The position numbers were made by a program, and so were the translations under genes. A stretch of 64,000 bases of DNA from Dokdonella_A sp937902695 (lineage in GTDB: Bacteria > Pseudomonadota > Gammaproteobacteria > Xanthomonadales > Rhodanobacteraceae): assembly GCA_048498135.1 (NCBI GenBank), contig JBEHYO010000004.1:1-64000 (forward strand), in the 5' to 3' direction. Below the pieces are notes generated by a model, which saw only the letters and a list, made by a program, of their open reading frames with translations, ran no database searches and was not told the DNA's origin. Within the stretch, counting starts at the first letter, position 1. Every line of letters begins with the position of its first letter. Below are positions 26,946 through 34,658 of the stretch, one piece after another.

Positions 26946-27888
26946 CGACGCCCCCGTCATCGTCGCCAAAGGCCTGACCAGGCAGTTCGGCAAGCTCGTC
27001 GCGGTCGATCACCTCGACATCACGGTGCGCCGCGCCGAGATCTACGGCTTCCTCGGCCCGAACGGATCCGGCAAGTCGACGACGATCCGCATGTTGTGCG
27101 GCCTGCTCGATCCGACCTCGGGCGAGGTCGAGGTGCTCGGGCATTCTTTGCCGAAGGAAGCCGAGGCCGTGAAGCGCTCGATCGGCTACATGACGCAGAA
27201 GTTCTCGCTGTATGACGATCTCACCGTGCGCGAAAACCTCGAGTTTCTCGCCGCGGTGCATGGGCTTTCGGGAGCAAAGGCGAAGCAGCGGCTCGACGAG
27301 ATGTATCAGCGCTATCGGCTGAGCGATCTGCGCAACCAGCTCGCCGGCACGATGTCCGGCGGGCAGAAGCAGCGCCTCGCGCTGGCCGGCGCCGTACTGC
27401 ACGAACCTGAATTGCTGCTGCTCGACGAGCCCACCAGCGCCGTCGATCCGCAGTCGCGCCGCGAGTTCTGGGATGCCCTCTTCGATCTGTCCGAAGGCGG
27501 CACGACGCTGCTCGTTTCGACGCATTACATGGACGAAGCCGAGCGCTGCCATCGTCTTGCGATCCTCGATCGCGGCCGGCTCGTCGCCGACAGCACGCCG
27601 CACGATCTGATGAAGAACCTGCCGGGCACGACGCTGCGCGTCACTTGCGGCGAGCCGCGCCGCATGCAGCAGGCGCTTGCGAAGGAAACGCATGTGATCG
27701 GCGTCGCGCAGATCGGCGAGGACCTTCGCGTGCTGACCGACCTTCGCAACGATGCGGGCGACTGGCTGCGCGAGCGCGTGCACGCGACGGATCCGAACGC
27801 GCGCATCGAGCCCGTCGCGCCGAACCTCGAGGACGTGTTCGTCGCCTCGACGCGGAAGATGCAGTCGCCGACGGAGAGGGCCGCATGA
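26935..27888 (+). CDS. ABC transporter ATP-binding protein of the HlyD exporter
   Basis: A 317-residue ATPase beginning MAADDAPVIVAKGLTRQFGKLVAVDH. The Walker A is GPNGSGKST, the Q-loop region GYMTQKFSLYDDL, the signature MSGGQKQR and Walker B LLLLDEPTSAVD, with the H-loop VSTHYMDEAE. The C-terminal ~80 residues form the extension usual in YbhF/DrrA-type exporters. Unlike YbhF it has only one nucleotide-binding domain, so two copies must pair. It overlaps HlyD by 11 bases and the permease by ATGA. Confidence 0.92.
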   Translation: MAADDAPVIVAKGLTRQFGKLVAVDHLDITVRRAEIYGFLGPNGSGKSTTIRMLCGLLDPTSGEVEVLGHSLPKEAEAVKRSIGYMTQKFSLYDDLTVRENLEFLAAVHGLSGAKAKQRLDEMYQRYRLSDLRNQLAGTMSGGQKQRLALAGAVLHEPELLLLDEPTSAVDPQSRREFWDALFDLSEGGTTLLVSTHYMDEAERCHRLAILDRGRLVADSTPHDLMKNLPGTTLRVTCGEPRRMQQALAKETHVIGVAQIGEDLRVLTDLRNDAGDWLRERVHATDPNARIEPVAPNLEDVFVASTRKMQSPTERAA

Positions 27889-28997
27889 AGCTCGGCCGTC
27901 TTCTCGCCGTCGTGCGCAAGGAGCTGGTGCAGCTGCGCCGCGACCGGCTGACGTTCGCGATGATCGTCGGCATTCCGACGCTGCAGCTCCTGCTGTTCGG
28001 CTTCGCGATCAACCTCGACATCCGCCATCTGCCGGCCGCGTTGCTCGATCAGGCGAACACCGCGCATTCGCGCGAGCTGATCGCCGAGCTTTCGTCCTCG
28101 CAGGTGCTCGACTTCAAGCGGGTCGTCGTGGCGCCGCAGCAGATCGAGGACCTCATGCGCCGCGGCGAAATCAGCGCCGCCGTCGTGATCCCGCCCGATT
28201 TCGAGACGCGGCTCGCGCGACCCGACCGTCCCGCGTGGCAGGTCGTCGTCGACGGTTCCGACCAGTCGGTGCAGGCGGCTGCGCGCCAGCTCGGCGCCTT
28301 TCCGGTCGGCACGCTCGACTACGGCAGCGCCGCGAACCGCCCCGGCGCGGATCCGGTGCGGAACGTCGAGATCGTCAACTTCTACAATCCGGAACGGCGC
28401 GCGCCGGTCAATACCGTGCCGGGCCTGATCGGCGTGATCCTGACGATGACGATGGTCATCTTCACGGCGATGGCGATCGTGCGCGAGCGCGAGCGCGGCA
28501 ACATGGAAATGCTGATCGCGACGCCGCTGTCGTCGCTCGAGCTCACGATCGGCAAGGTGTTGCCGTACATCGTGATCGGACTGGTGCAGGTGACGCTGAT
28601 CCTGATCCTCGGCCTCGCCGTTTTCGACGTGCCGGTGCGCGGCTCGCTGACCGGCGTCTACCTCGCCTCGCTGGCCTATATAAGCGCGACGCTCGCGCTC
28701 GGCGTGCTGATCTCGACGCTCGCCAAGACGCAGTTCCAGTCGATGCAGATGGCGTTCTTCACGTTCCTGCCGCAGATCCTGCTGTCCGGCTTCATGTTCC
28801 CGTTCGACGGCATGCCGAAGCCGGCGCAGTGGCTCGCCGAGATTTTTCCGCTGACGCATTTCCTGCGCCTGATCCGCGGCATCATGCTGCGCGAGGCAGG
28901 GATCGGCGAGATGTGGGGCGAAGTGGCCGCGCTCACGGCGTTCGTCGTCGTCGTCATGGGCGCGGCGGCGATGCGCTTTCGCAAGACGCTCGATTGA
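27885..28997 (+). CDS. ABC-2 type permease of the HlyD exporter
   Basis: A 370-residue inner membrane permease of the YbhS/YbhR type. One N-terminal helix (FAMIVGIPTLQLLLFGFAI) is followed by a ~150-residue periplasmic domain, then five membrane helices from about residue 180 (VPGLIGVILTMTMVIFTAMAIVRERERGNMEMLIATPLSSLELTIGKVLPYIVIGLVQVTLIL). The segment RERERGNMEMLIATP is the cytoplasmic motif of this family. It is the last gene of the unit, followed by a REP-like element; no second permease is encoded, so it may form a homodimer. Confidence 0.9.
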   Translation: MKLGRLLAVVRKELVQLRRDRLTFAMIVGIPTLQLLLFGFAINLDIRHLPAALLDQANTAHSRELIAELSSSQVLDFKRVVVAPQQIEDLMRRGEISAAVVIPPDFETRLARPDRPAWQVVVDGSDQSVQAAARQLGAFPVGTLDYGSAANRPGADPVRNVEIVNFYNPERRAPVNTVPGLIGVILTMTMVIFTAMAIVRERERGNMEMLIATPLSSLELTIGKVLPYIVIGLVQVTLILILGLAVFDVPVRGSLTGVYLASLAYISATLALGVLISTLAKTQFQSMQMAFFTFLPQILLSGFMFPFDGMPKPAQWLAEIFPLTHFLRLIRGIMLREAGIGEMWGEVAALTAFVVVVMGAAAMRFRKTLD

Positions 28998-29024
28998 CAC
29001 GGCCTAAATTCCGCCGCACGTCCC

Positions 29025-29062
29025 CCCTCTCCCGCTTCGCGGGAGAGGGCTGGGGTGAGGGC
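29025..29062. repeat. REP-like palindrome (CCCTCTCCCGC family, single)
   Basis: CCCTCTCCCGC, loop TTC, and its complement at 29025-29049, then TGGGGTGAGGGC. It lies between the exporter permease and the opposing DUF805 gene and may end both transcripts. Confidence 0.8.
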
Positions 29063-29071
29063 AGGCTGGCG

Positions 29072-29431
29072 TCAGGCAATCACCAATTTCGGATTCTGGC
29101 CGTACCGGTTCGTGCCGGCGTTGCTGTCCTCGGCGAGAAACACGATCAGCACGAGGCCGACGAGCGGCACCAGCGCGAGCAACAGCCACCAGCCGCTCCG
29201 GTCGGTGTCGTGGAGGCGACGAATCGAGACCGCGATGCCGGGAACCAGTACGGCCAGGCTGTACAGCATCCCGAACATGCCGAACCCGACGATTTTGCGA
29301 AGCGCCGAATCGACGATCGCGAGCACGACGGCCACGATCAGGTTGAACAGGACGAAATACCAGTACTCGCTGCGCCGCGAGCGGCCGGTGAACAGCGTGT
29401 ATTTCCGCAGGACTTCGAGATACCAGTGCAT
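29072..29431 (-). CDS. DUF805 inner membrane protein
   Basis: A 119-residue membrane protein of the DUF805 (YhaH-like) family. The N-terminal WYLEVLRKYTLFTGRSRRSEYWYFVLF is the family signature. Three to four membrane helices follow (FNLIVAVVLAIVDSAL; MLYSLAVLVPGIAVSIRRLHDTDRSGWWLLLALVPLVGLVLIVF), including the conserved RRLHDTDRSGWW. The C-terminal tail (EDSNAGTNRYGQNP) is also typical. Function is unknown. It converges on the exporter operon and is divergent from the beta-helix gene. Confidence 0.9.
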   Translation of the reverse strand: MHWYLEVLRKYTLFTGRSRRSEYWYFVLFNLIVAVVLAIVDSALRKIVGFGMFGMLYSLAVLVPGIAVSIRRLHDTDRSGWWLLLALVPLVGLVLIVFLAEDSNAGTNRYGQNPKLVIA

Positions 29432-29523
29432 GGGGCCTCCTCGGCGATCGTCCGCGCGGGCTGCGCGGCGCTGAGCTGCCCTTTACGGAAAACGGCCGCG
29501 CAACCGGCCATCCGGCGATCGTG

Positions 29524-29551
29524 ATGTCCGCTTTCCGGAGCGATCCCGTAT
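29524..29551 (+). promoter_or_regulatory. Candidate ECF-type promoter of the beta-helix secreted protein
   Basis: ATGTCCGCT at 29524-29532, ten bases, ATCCCGTATT at 29543-29552. The leader to the ATG at 29603 would be about 45 bases. Apart from its ten-base spacer it matches the copies at 19838 and 23293 almost exactly, but on the opposite strand. Confidence 0.7.
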
Positions 29552-29602
29552 TCGCGGGGAACGATGCCGTCGCACGACGCGGCGCACGCTCGAGGAGCCT
29601 CC

Positions 29603-30961
29603 ATGAACGTCCATTCCCATCCCGCAGCCCCACGCGTGAGCCGGCTTGCCGGATGCCTTGCAATCGCGCTCGGCGTTGGCGCGGCGTCCGCCGCGAGTCC
29701 GATCCCCGGCCACGCGACGTCGAATCCACGAGGTCCGGTCACGCGCCAGGTCTTCAGCTGCGACGACGCGAGCCTCCGGCAGGCAATCACGAGCGCGATG
29801 GACGGCGACACCGTCGCGATGCCGGCCGGCTGCAGCCTCATCACGCTCGATTCCGGCGAAATACCGATTCTCGTCGACAAGCTGCAGCTGGTCGGGCCGG
29901 GCGCGGACGCGTTCACGATCGATGGCGGCCAGACCTCGGGTTTCTACAATCGCGTGTTCCGTCATCACGGAACCGGCACGCTCTCGATTTCCGGCATGAC
30001 GATCAGCGGCGCGTCGACGAACAACAGCCTCGATCCGAACGGAGGCTGCATCGATTCCGACGGCACTGTCGCGCTCGATCACGCCGTCGTGAAGAATTGC
30101 TACATGCAGGCCGATACCGGCCTCAACGCACAAGGCGGCGCGATCTACGCGAAGCTCGGCGTGGAGCTCCATTCGAGCACGGTGTCGGAGAATGCGGCAA
30201 ACGCCGTGCTCGGGTTCACGTCCGGCGGCGGCATCTTCAGCAACGGCTACTTTCTTGCAGAGTCGAGCACGGTAAGCGACAACTTCGCGGAAGGCTCGGG
30301 ATTCGGCGGCGGCGTCTATGCGGTCAACGGCGACGTCGAGATCAAGTCGTCAACGGTATCGGGCAACAAGGCGTTGAACGGTGCCGGTGTCTTCGTCGGC
30401 TACAAGGGCACGACCGCGCTCGCCGATATCCAGAACAGCACGATCTCGGGCAACGATGCGTCCGGCGACGCCGGCGGCGCAGAATTCCGCGTGCCGGCGA
30501 CGATTTCGAACTCGACCATCGTCTCGAACACATCGGGGAACAACAGCGCTGGCGCCGGCGTCTATGCCACGACGACGTTGAGTGCGACGAGCTCGATTTT
30601 TGCCGGCAACCGGCTGCCCGGCGGCGAACCCGCCACGGACGTCTACACTCTGATCGGCGAACTCGACGGTACGAGCAATATCATCGTGTCGACGCCAAAC
30701 ATGCCGCCCGCCCTGACGATTACGAACTGTCCGCGACTTGGTCCTCTCGCTGGCAACGGCGGTCCGACGCTCACGCACGAGCCCATGCCCGGCAGTCCTG
30801 CGATCAACGCAGGTGCCGATCCGCTCACGCTGCAGTTCGACCAGCGTGGGAGCGGCTATGTGCGCGCGTCCGGCGGCGCGCCCGATATCGGCTCGGTCGA
30901 ATGGCAGGGTGCGCCGCAGGACGGCATTTTCACGAGCCGTTTCGAGCTCGTCTGCGACTAG
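29603..30961 (+). CDS. Secreted right-handed beta-helix protein with IFxxxF C-terminus
   Basis: A 452-residue exported protein. A signal peptide covers about 1-34 (RLAGCLAIALGVGAASAA). After it comes QVFSCDDASLRQAITSAMDGDTVAMPAGC, the N-cap of parallel beta-helix proteins. Repeated ~25-residue coils follow with S-T-V-S-x-N and N-S-T-I turns (SSTVSENAANAV, SSTVSDNFAEGSGFGGGVYA, NSTISGNDASG). The end resembles the choice-of-anchor-Q type segment (LGPLAGNGGPTLTHEPMPGSPAINAG), and the last residues are DGIFTSRFELVCD, a variant of the IFxxGF motif. The ATG has GAGGAG before it. It may bind or cut polysaccharide; no catalytic residues can be assigned. Confidence 0.8.
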   Translation: MNVHSHPAAPRVSRLAGCLAIALGVGAASAASPIPGHATSNPRGPVTRQVFSCDDASLRQAITSAMDGDTVAMPAGCSLITLDSGEIPILVDKLQLVGPGADAFTIDGGQTSGFYNRVFRHHGTGTLSISGMTISGASTNNSLDPNGGCIDSDGTVALDHAVVKNCYMQADTGLNAQGGAIYAKLGVELHSSTVSENAANAVLGFTSGGGIFSNGYFLAESSTVSDNFAEGSGFGGGVYAVNGDVEIKSSTVSGNKALNGAGVFVGYKGTTALADIQNSTISGNDASGDAGGAEFRVPATISNSTIVSNTSGNNSAGAGVYATTTLSATSSIFAGNRLPGGEPATDVYTLIGELDGTSNIIVSTPNMPPALTITNCPRLGPLAGNGGPTLTHEPMPGSPAINAGADPLTLQFDQRGSGYVRASGGAPDIGSVEWQGAPQDGIFTSRFELVCD

Positions 30962-30991
30962 GCGCGCCGATCGAATCGATTCCGGGAAGGA

Positions 30992-31014
30992 TGCCGCGGC
31001 CGGGCGCCGCGGCA
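30992..31014. terminator. Hairpin between converging genes
   Basis: TGCCGCGG (30992-30999) and CCGCGGCA (31007-31014) form a perfect 8-bp stem in the 60-base gap between the beta-helix gene and mdh. It lacks a U-tract, so bidirectional termination is only likely. Confidence 0.5.
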
Positions 31015-31021
31015 AGCAGCG

Positions 31022-32008
31022 TCACCGCTTGGCGAAGAGATGCTCGACGCCGGCGCGCTCCTCGCGCAGCTCCTTGTCGGTCGCATCCATGCGCTCGCGC
31101 GAGAACGCGTCGATCTCGAGGCCATGCACGATCGTGTACGCACCGTTTTTGACGGTCACCGGATAGCCGTAGATCACGCCCGGCTTGATGCCGTAGGAGC
31201 CGTCCGACGGGATCGCCATCGATGCCCAGTCGCCCTCGGCCGTGCCGTGCACCCATGTGTGCACGTGATCGATCGCGGCCGATGCAGCCGATGCGGCCGA
31301 CGATGCGCCGCGCGCCTTGATGATCGCGGCGCCGCGCTGCTGCACGGTCGGAATGAACGTATCTTTGTACCAGGCCCGATCGACGAGGCCTAGCGCCGGC
31401 TTGCCGCCGACAGTCGCGTGATTGAGATCGGGATACTGCGTCGACGAATGGTTGCCCCAGATCGTTACGCGCCTGATATCGGTCGTGTGCGCGCCGGTTT
31501 TTTCGGCGAGCTGCGACAGCGCGCGGTTATGGTCGAGCCGAACCATCGCCGTGAAGCAATTCGGGTCGAGATCGGGCGCGTTCTGCTGCGCGATCAGCGC
31601 GTTCGTGTTCGCGGGATTGCCGACGACGAGCACCTTGACGTTGCGCTTCGCATGCGCGTTCAGCGCCTTGCCTTGCGGCGAGAAGATCGCGCCGTTCGCT
31701 TCGAGCAGGTCCTTGCGCTCCATGCCCGCGCCGCGCGGGCGCGCGCCGACGAGCAGCGCGTAGTCGACGTCCTTGAACGCGACGTTCAGGTCGTCGGTCG
31801 CGACGACGCCGGCGAGCGTCGGGAACGCGCAGTCGTTGAGCTCCATGACGACGCCGTTGAGCGCCGGCAGCGCGGGCGTGATCTCGAGCAGGTGCAGGAT
31901 CACCGGCTGATCCTTGCCGAGCATGTCGCCGGCGGCGATGCGGAACAGCAAGGCGTAGCCGATCTGGCCGGCGGCGCCGGTGACTGCGACGCGGACGGGG
32001 GATTTCAT
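31022..32008 (-). CDS. mdh: Malate dehydrogenase
   Basis: A 328-residue NAD-dependent malate dehydrogenase of the TCA cycle. The dinucleotide fold starts VRVAVTGAAGQIGYALLFRIAAGDMLG. Substrate-binding and catalytic segments are ARPRGAGMERKDLLEANG, VLVVGNPANTNALI, TAMVRLDHNRALSQLAEK and the catalytic His in IWGNHSSTQYPD. These match the longer cytosolic-type bacterial enzyme (about 328 residues) found in Xanthomonas and Burkholderia, as opposed to the 312-residue E. coli type. It sits between a beta-helix gene and an aminotransferase, with a REP-like element before it. Confidence 0.96.
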   Translation of the reverse strand: MKSPVRVAVTGAAGQIGYALLFRIAAGDMLGKDQPVILHLLEITPALPALNGVVMELNDCAFPTLAGVVATDDLNVAFKDVDYALLVGARPRGAGMERKDLLEANGAIFSPQGKALNAHAKRNVKVLVVGNPANTNALIAQQNAPDLDPNCFTAMVRLDHNRALSQLAEKTGAHTTDIRRVTIWGNHSSTQYPDLNHATVGGKPALGLVDRAWYKDTFIPTVQQRGAAIIKARGASSAASAASAAIDHVHTWVHGTAEGDWASMAIPSDGSYGIKPGVIYGYPVTVKNGAYTIVHGLEIDAFSRERMDATDKELREERAGVEHLFAKR

Positions 32009-32037
32009 GCAATGACTCCTTGGAAAGCTGACCTCTC

Positions 32038-32111
32038 GTCATTCCCGCGAACGCGGGAATCCATTTTTGTTCGCGACGGCAGAATGGATTCCCGCTTTCG
32101 CGGGAATGACG
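32038..32111. repeat. REP-like inverted pair (GTCATTCCCGCG family)
   Basis: GTCATTCCCGCGAACGCGGG at 32038 and its near complement ending at 32111 enclose a short core, and each arm has its own small hairpin (CCCGCGAACGCGGG; CCCGCTTTCGCGGG). The element lies between the aminotransferase and mdh. Copies or relatives are at 34463 and 49006. Confidence 0.8.
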
Positions 32112-32129
32112 CCGTTACGATTGGCGGCG

Positions 32130-33326
32130 CTACTTCAGCTCGGCGAAGAACTCGACGAATCGCCGCAACCCTTCGGCGAGCTGATTCGTAGGACACGTGT
32201 ACGAAATGCGCAACGCCTTCGGCTCGCCGAACGCCGAGCCCGGCACGCATGCGACGCCCTTCGATTCGAGCAGCGTGTTGCACAGATCGACGTCGTTCGC
32301 GATCTTCGTGCCGTTGTGGCTCTTGCCGAACGCGACCGAGATATCCGGAAACACGTAGAACGCGCCTTCGGGCCGCGGACAGACGACGCCGGGAATCGAC
32401 GTCACCGCAGCGAGCACCTGGTCGCGCTTTGCCTGGAACTCCGCGCATTTCTGTTTCGGAACGTCCTGCGGGCCCGACAGCGCGGCGATCGCCGCGGCCG
32501 TGACGATCTCGGGCAGGTTCGTGATGTGATTCGAGTTCAGCGTGACGATCGCCTGCGCCGCTTTCTCGGGCGCCGCGACGAAGCCGACGCGCCAGCCCGG
32601 CATGCCGTACGTCTTCGACAGCGAATCGACGTGGATAACGCGATCGCGAAGCTCGGGCCGCGCCTGCACGAAGTTGTGGTAGCCGACGCCGTCGAACACC
32701 ATGCGGTTGTAGATGTCGTCGCAGATGACCCACGTATCGGGATGCTTGACGAGGACGTCCGCGAGCGCGGCGATCTCGTCCTTCGTGTAGACCATGCCGG
32801 TCGGATTGCACGGGTTGTTGAAGAGGAACACCTTGACGCCGGGCAGCGCCGCATCGAGCTGGGCCGGCGTCAACTTATAGTTCTGGCTCGCCGGGCACGG
32901 CAGCAGCTTCGCCTTCGCCTCGACGATATCGGCGATGTCGACGTAGGTCGTCCAGTACGGCACCGCGAACGCGATCGTATCGCCCGGATCGAGCAGCGCC
33001 TCGGCGAGGTTGTAGAGCACGTGCTTCGCGCCGATCGCGACCGCGATGTTGTTGCGCGAGTAGCCCGTCAAGCCGCCTTCCTCCATGTGCTTGAGGAAGG
33101 CATCGAGCAGCGCGTTGTCACCGCGGTTCGAGCCGTACTGGCCCGAATCCTTCGTGAGCGCTTCGCGGACCGCATCGTACACATGCGGACCCGGCAGGAA
33201 GTTCGGCACGCCGATCGAGAAGCTGATGATGTCGCGGCCGGCGGCCTTGAGCTGCTTGGCCTTGTCGGCCACGATCATGATCGCGCTCGGCTTGGCGCGG
33301 CTCATGCGCGCAGCGAGAGTCAGCAT
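32130..33326 (-). CDS. Class I pyridoxal-phosphate aminotransferase (AspC/AAT type)
   Basis: A 398-residue fold-type I aminotransferase. The N-terminus MLTLAARMSRAKPSAIMIVADKAKQLKAAGRDIISFSIGVPNF is typical. The lysine that binds the cofactor lies in DSLSKTYGMPGWRVGF, the cofactor-binding Asp/Tyr in VICDDIYNRMVFDG, the cis-Pro loop in NNPCNPTGMVY, and the substrate-binding Arg in ALRISYTCP. Aspartate is the likeliest amino donor, by similarity to thermostable bacterial aspartate aminotransferases; an aromatic substrate is possible. Confidence 0.92.
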   Translation of the reverse strand: MLTLAARMSRAKPSAIMIVADKAKQLKAAGRDIISFSIGVPNFLPGPHVYDAVREALTKDSGQYGSNRGDNALLDAFLKHMEEGGLTGYSRNNIAVAIGAKHVLYNLAEALLDPGDTIAFAVPYWTTYVDIADIVEAKAKLLPCPASQNYKLTPAQLDAALPGVKVFLFNNPCNPTGMVYTKDEIAALADVLVKHPDTWVICDDIYNRMVFDGVGYHNFVQARPELRDRVIHVDSLSKTYGMPGWRVGFVAAPEKAAQAIVTLNSNHITNLPEIVTAAAIAALSGPQDVPKQKCAEFQAKRDQVLAAVTSIPGVVCPRPEGAFYVFPDISVAFGKSHNGTKIANDVDLCNTLLESKGVACVPGSAFGEPKALRISYTCPTNQLAEGLRRFVEFFAELK

Positions 33327-33553
33327 GGATGTCCTCGTCGAATGGCGGCGCGTCGGAGGTTCACGCGACAGATGCGGGTACCGCCGGGCTTTTCAATTCT
33401 AACACAGCGCTTTTTGCGCTCCGTGACAGCGCAAAGGCCTCCGCCGCGGTTGTAAGGCCTCTCGCCTTGGTGCCGTCGATCGCGCAAACTCGCCGCGACG
33501 CGGGCGCCGGGCACGCGGCCGCCCGCGAAATCCCCCGACAGAGGAGCTGTGCT

Positions 33554-33832
33554 ATGGACGTATTCGGCGGTTCTCACGGCATCATCATGACGTTCCTGAT
33601 CGGCCTCGTGGTCGGCATCATCGCGAAGTTCCTGATGCCGGGTAAGGATCCGGGCGGCTTCATCATCACCGCGATTCTGGGCATCATCGGCTCGTTCGTG
33701 GCGACCTGGCTCGGCCAGGCGCTCGGCTGGTACCAGCCGGGCCAATCCGCCGGATGGATTGCCTCCGTGATCGGCGCGATCATCCTTCTGATCGTCTATC
33801 GCATGTTCTCGAAGCGATCGACGACGCCCTGA
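33554..33832 (+). CDS. GlsB/YeaQ/YmgE-family stress-associated membrane protein
   Basis: A 92-residue membrane protein with three helices: IIMTFLIGLVVGIIAKFLMPG, GGFIITAILGIIGSFVATWLGQALGW and AGWIASVIGAIILLIVYRMF. The pattern GxIAKFLMPGKDPGG is the family signature. The ATG has GAGGAG ten bases before it. Family members are stress-induced, but the function is not established. It stands alone, converging with the cyclophilin gene; a strong hairpin separates them. Confidence 0.92.
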   Translation: MDVFGGSHGIIMTFLIGLVVGIIAKFLMPGKDPGGFIITAILGIIGSFVATWLGQALGWYQPGQSAGWIASVIGAIILLIVYRMFSKRSTTP

Positions 33833-33846
33833 CGACACCTGAAACG

Positions 33847-33879
33847 GCGAGGCCGGACCGCATCGCGATCCGGCCTCGC
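33847..33879. terminator. Bidirectional terminator hairpin
   Basis: GCGAGGCCGGA (33847-33857) and TCCGGCCTCGC (33869-33879) form a perfect 11-bp stem between the converging GlsB-like and cyclophilin genes. No long U-tract is visible. Confidence 0.65.
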
Positions 33880-33909
33880 ATCCGGCCGGCCGAAGCCCGC
33901 CCCGTCGTT

Positions 33910-34422
<513 letters not shown>

Positions 34423-34462
34423 GGGAGTTCCTTCTTCGAGGGACGCGAAGGGTAGCCCCTCC

Positions 34463-34545
34463 CGTCGTTCCCGCGAAAGCGGGAACCCGGCGCCTTGGAT
34501 TTGGGCCGAAAAATGGCACTGGTCCCCGCTTCCGCGGGGACGACG
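34463..34545. repeat. REP-like inverted pair (CGTCGTTCCCGCG variant)
   Basis: CGTCGTTCCCGCGAAAGCGGG at one end and CCCCGCTTCCGCGGGGACGACG at the other pair in inverted orientation. It lies between the divergent cyclophilin and typA genes. It is related to the GTCATTCCCGCG elements at 32038 and 49006 but more diverged. Confidence 0.7.
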
Positions 34546-34574
34546 TGGCCCCGGAGGGCCCGAGGGGCCGCTTC

Positions 34575-34583
34575 TGCTATAAT
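34575..34583 (+). promoter_or_regulatory. Extended -10 promoter of typA
   Basis: TGCTATAAT, a perfect extended -10 box, lies about 75 bases before the typA ATG. No good -35 is seen, as is common for extended -10 promoters. The box is flanked by GC-rich DNA, so it stands out. Confidence 0.6.
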
Positions 34584-34658
34584 TTGGTGCATCGCCGCAA
34601 GGCCCCTGTTTTCCCCTCTTAGACGGCCCCGCCGCGCGGCGGCCGCCAGGTTGCACGC

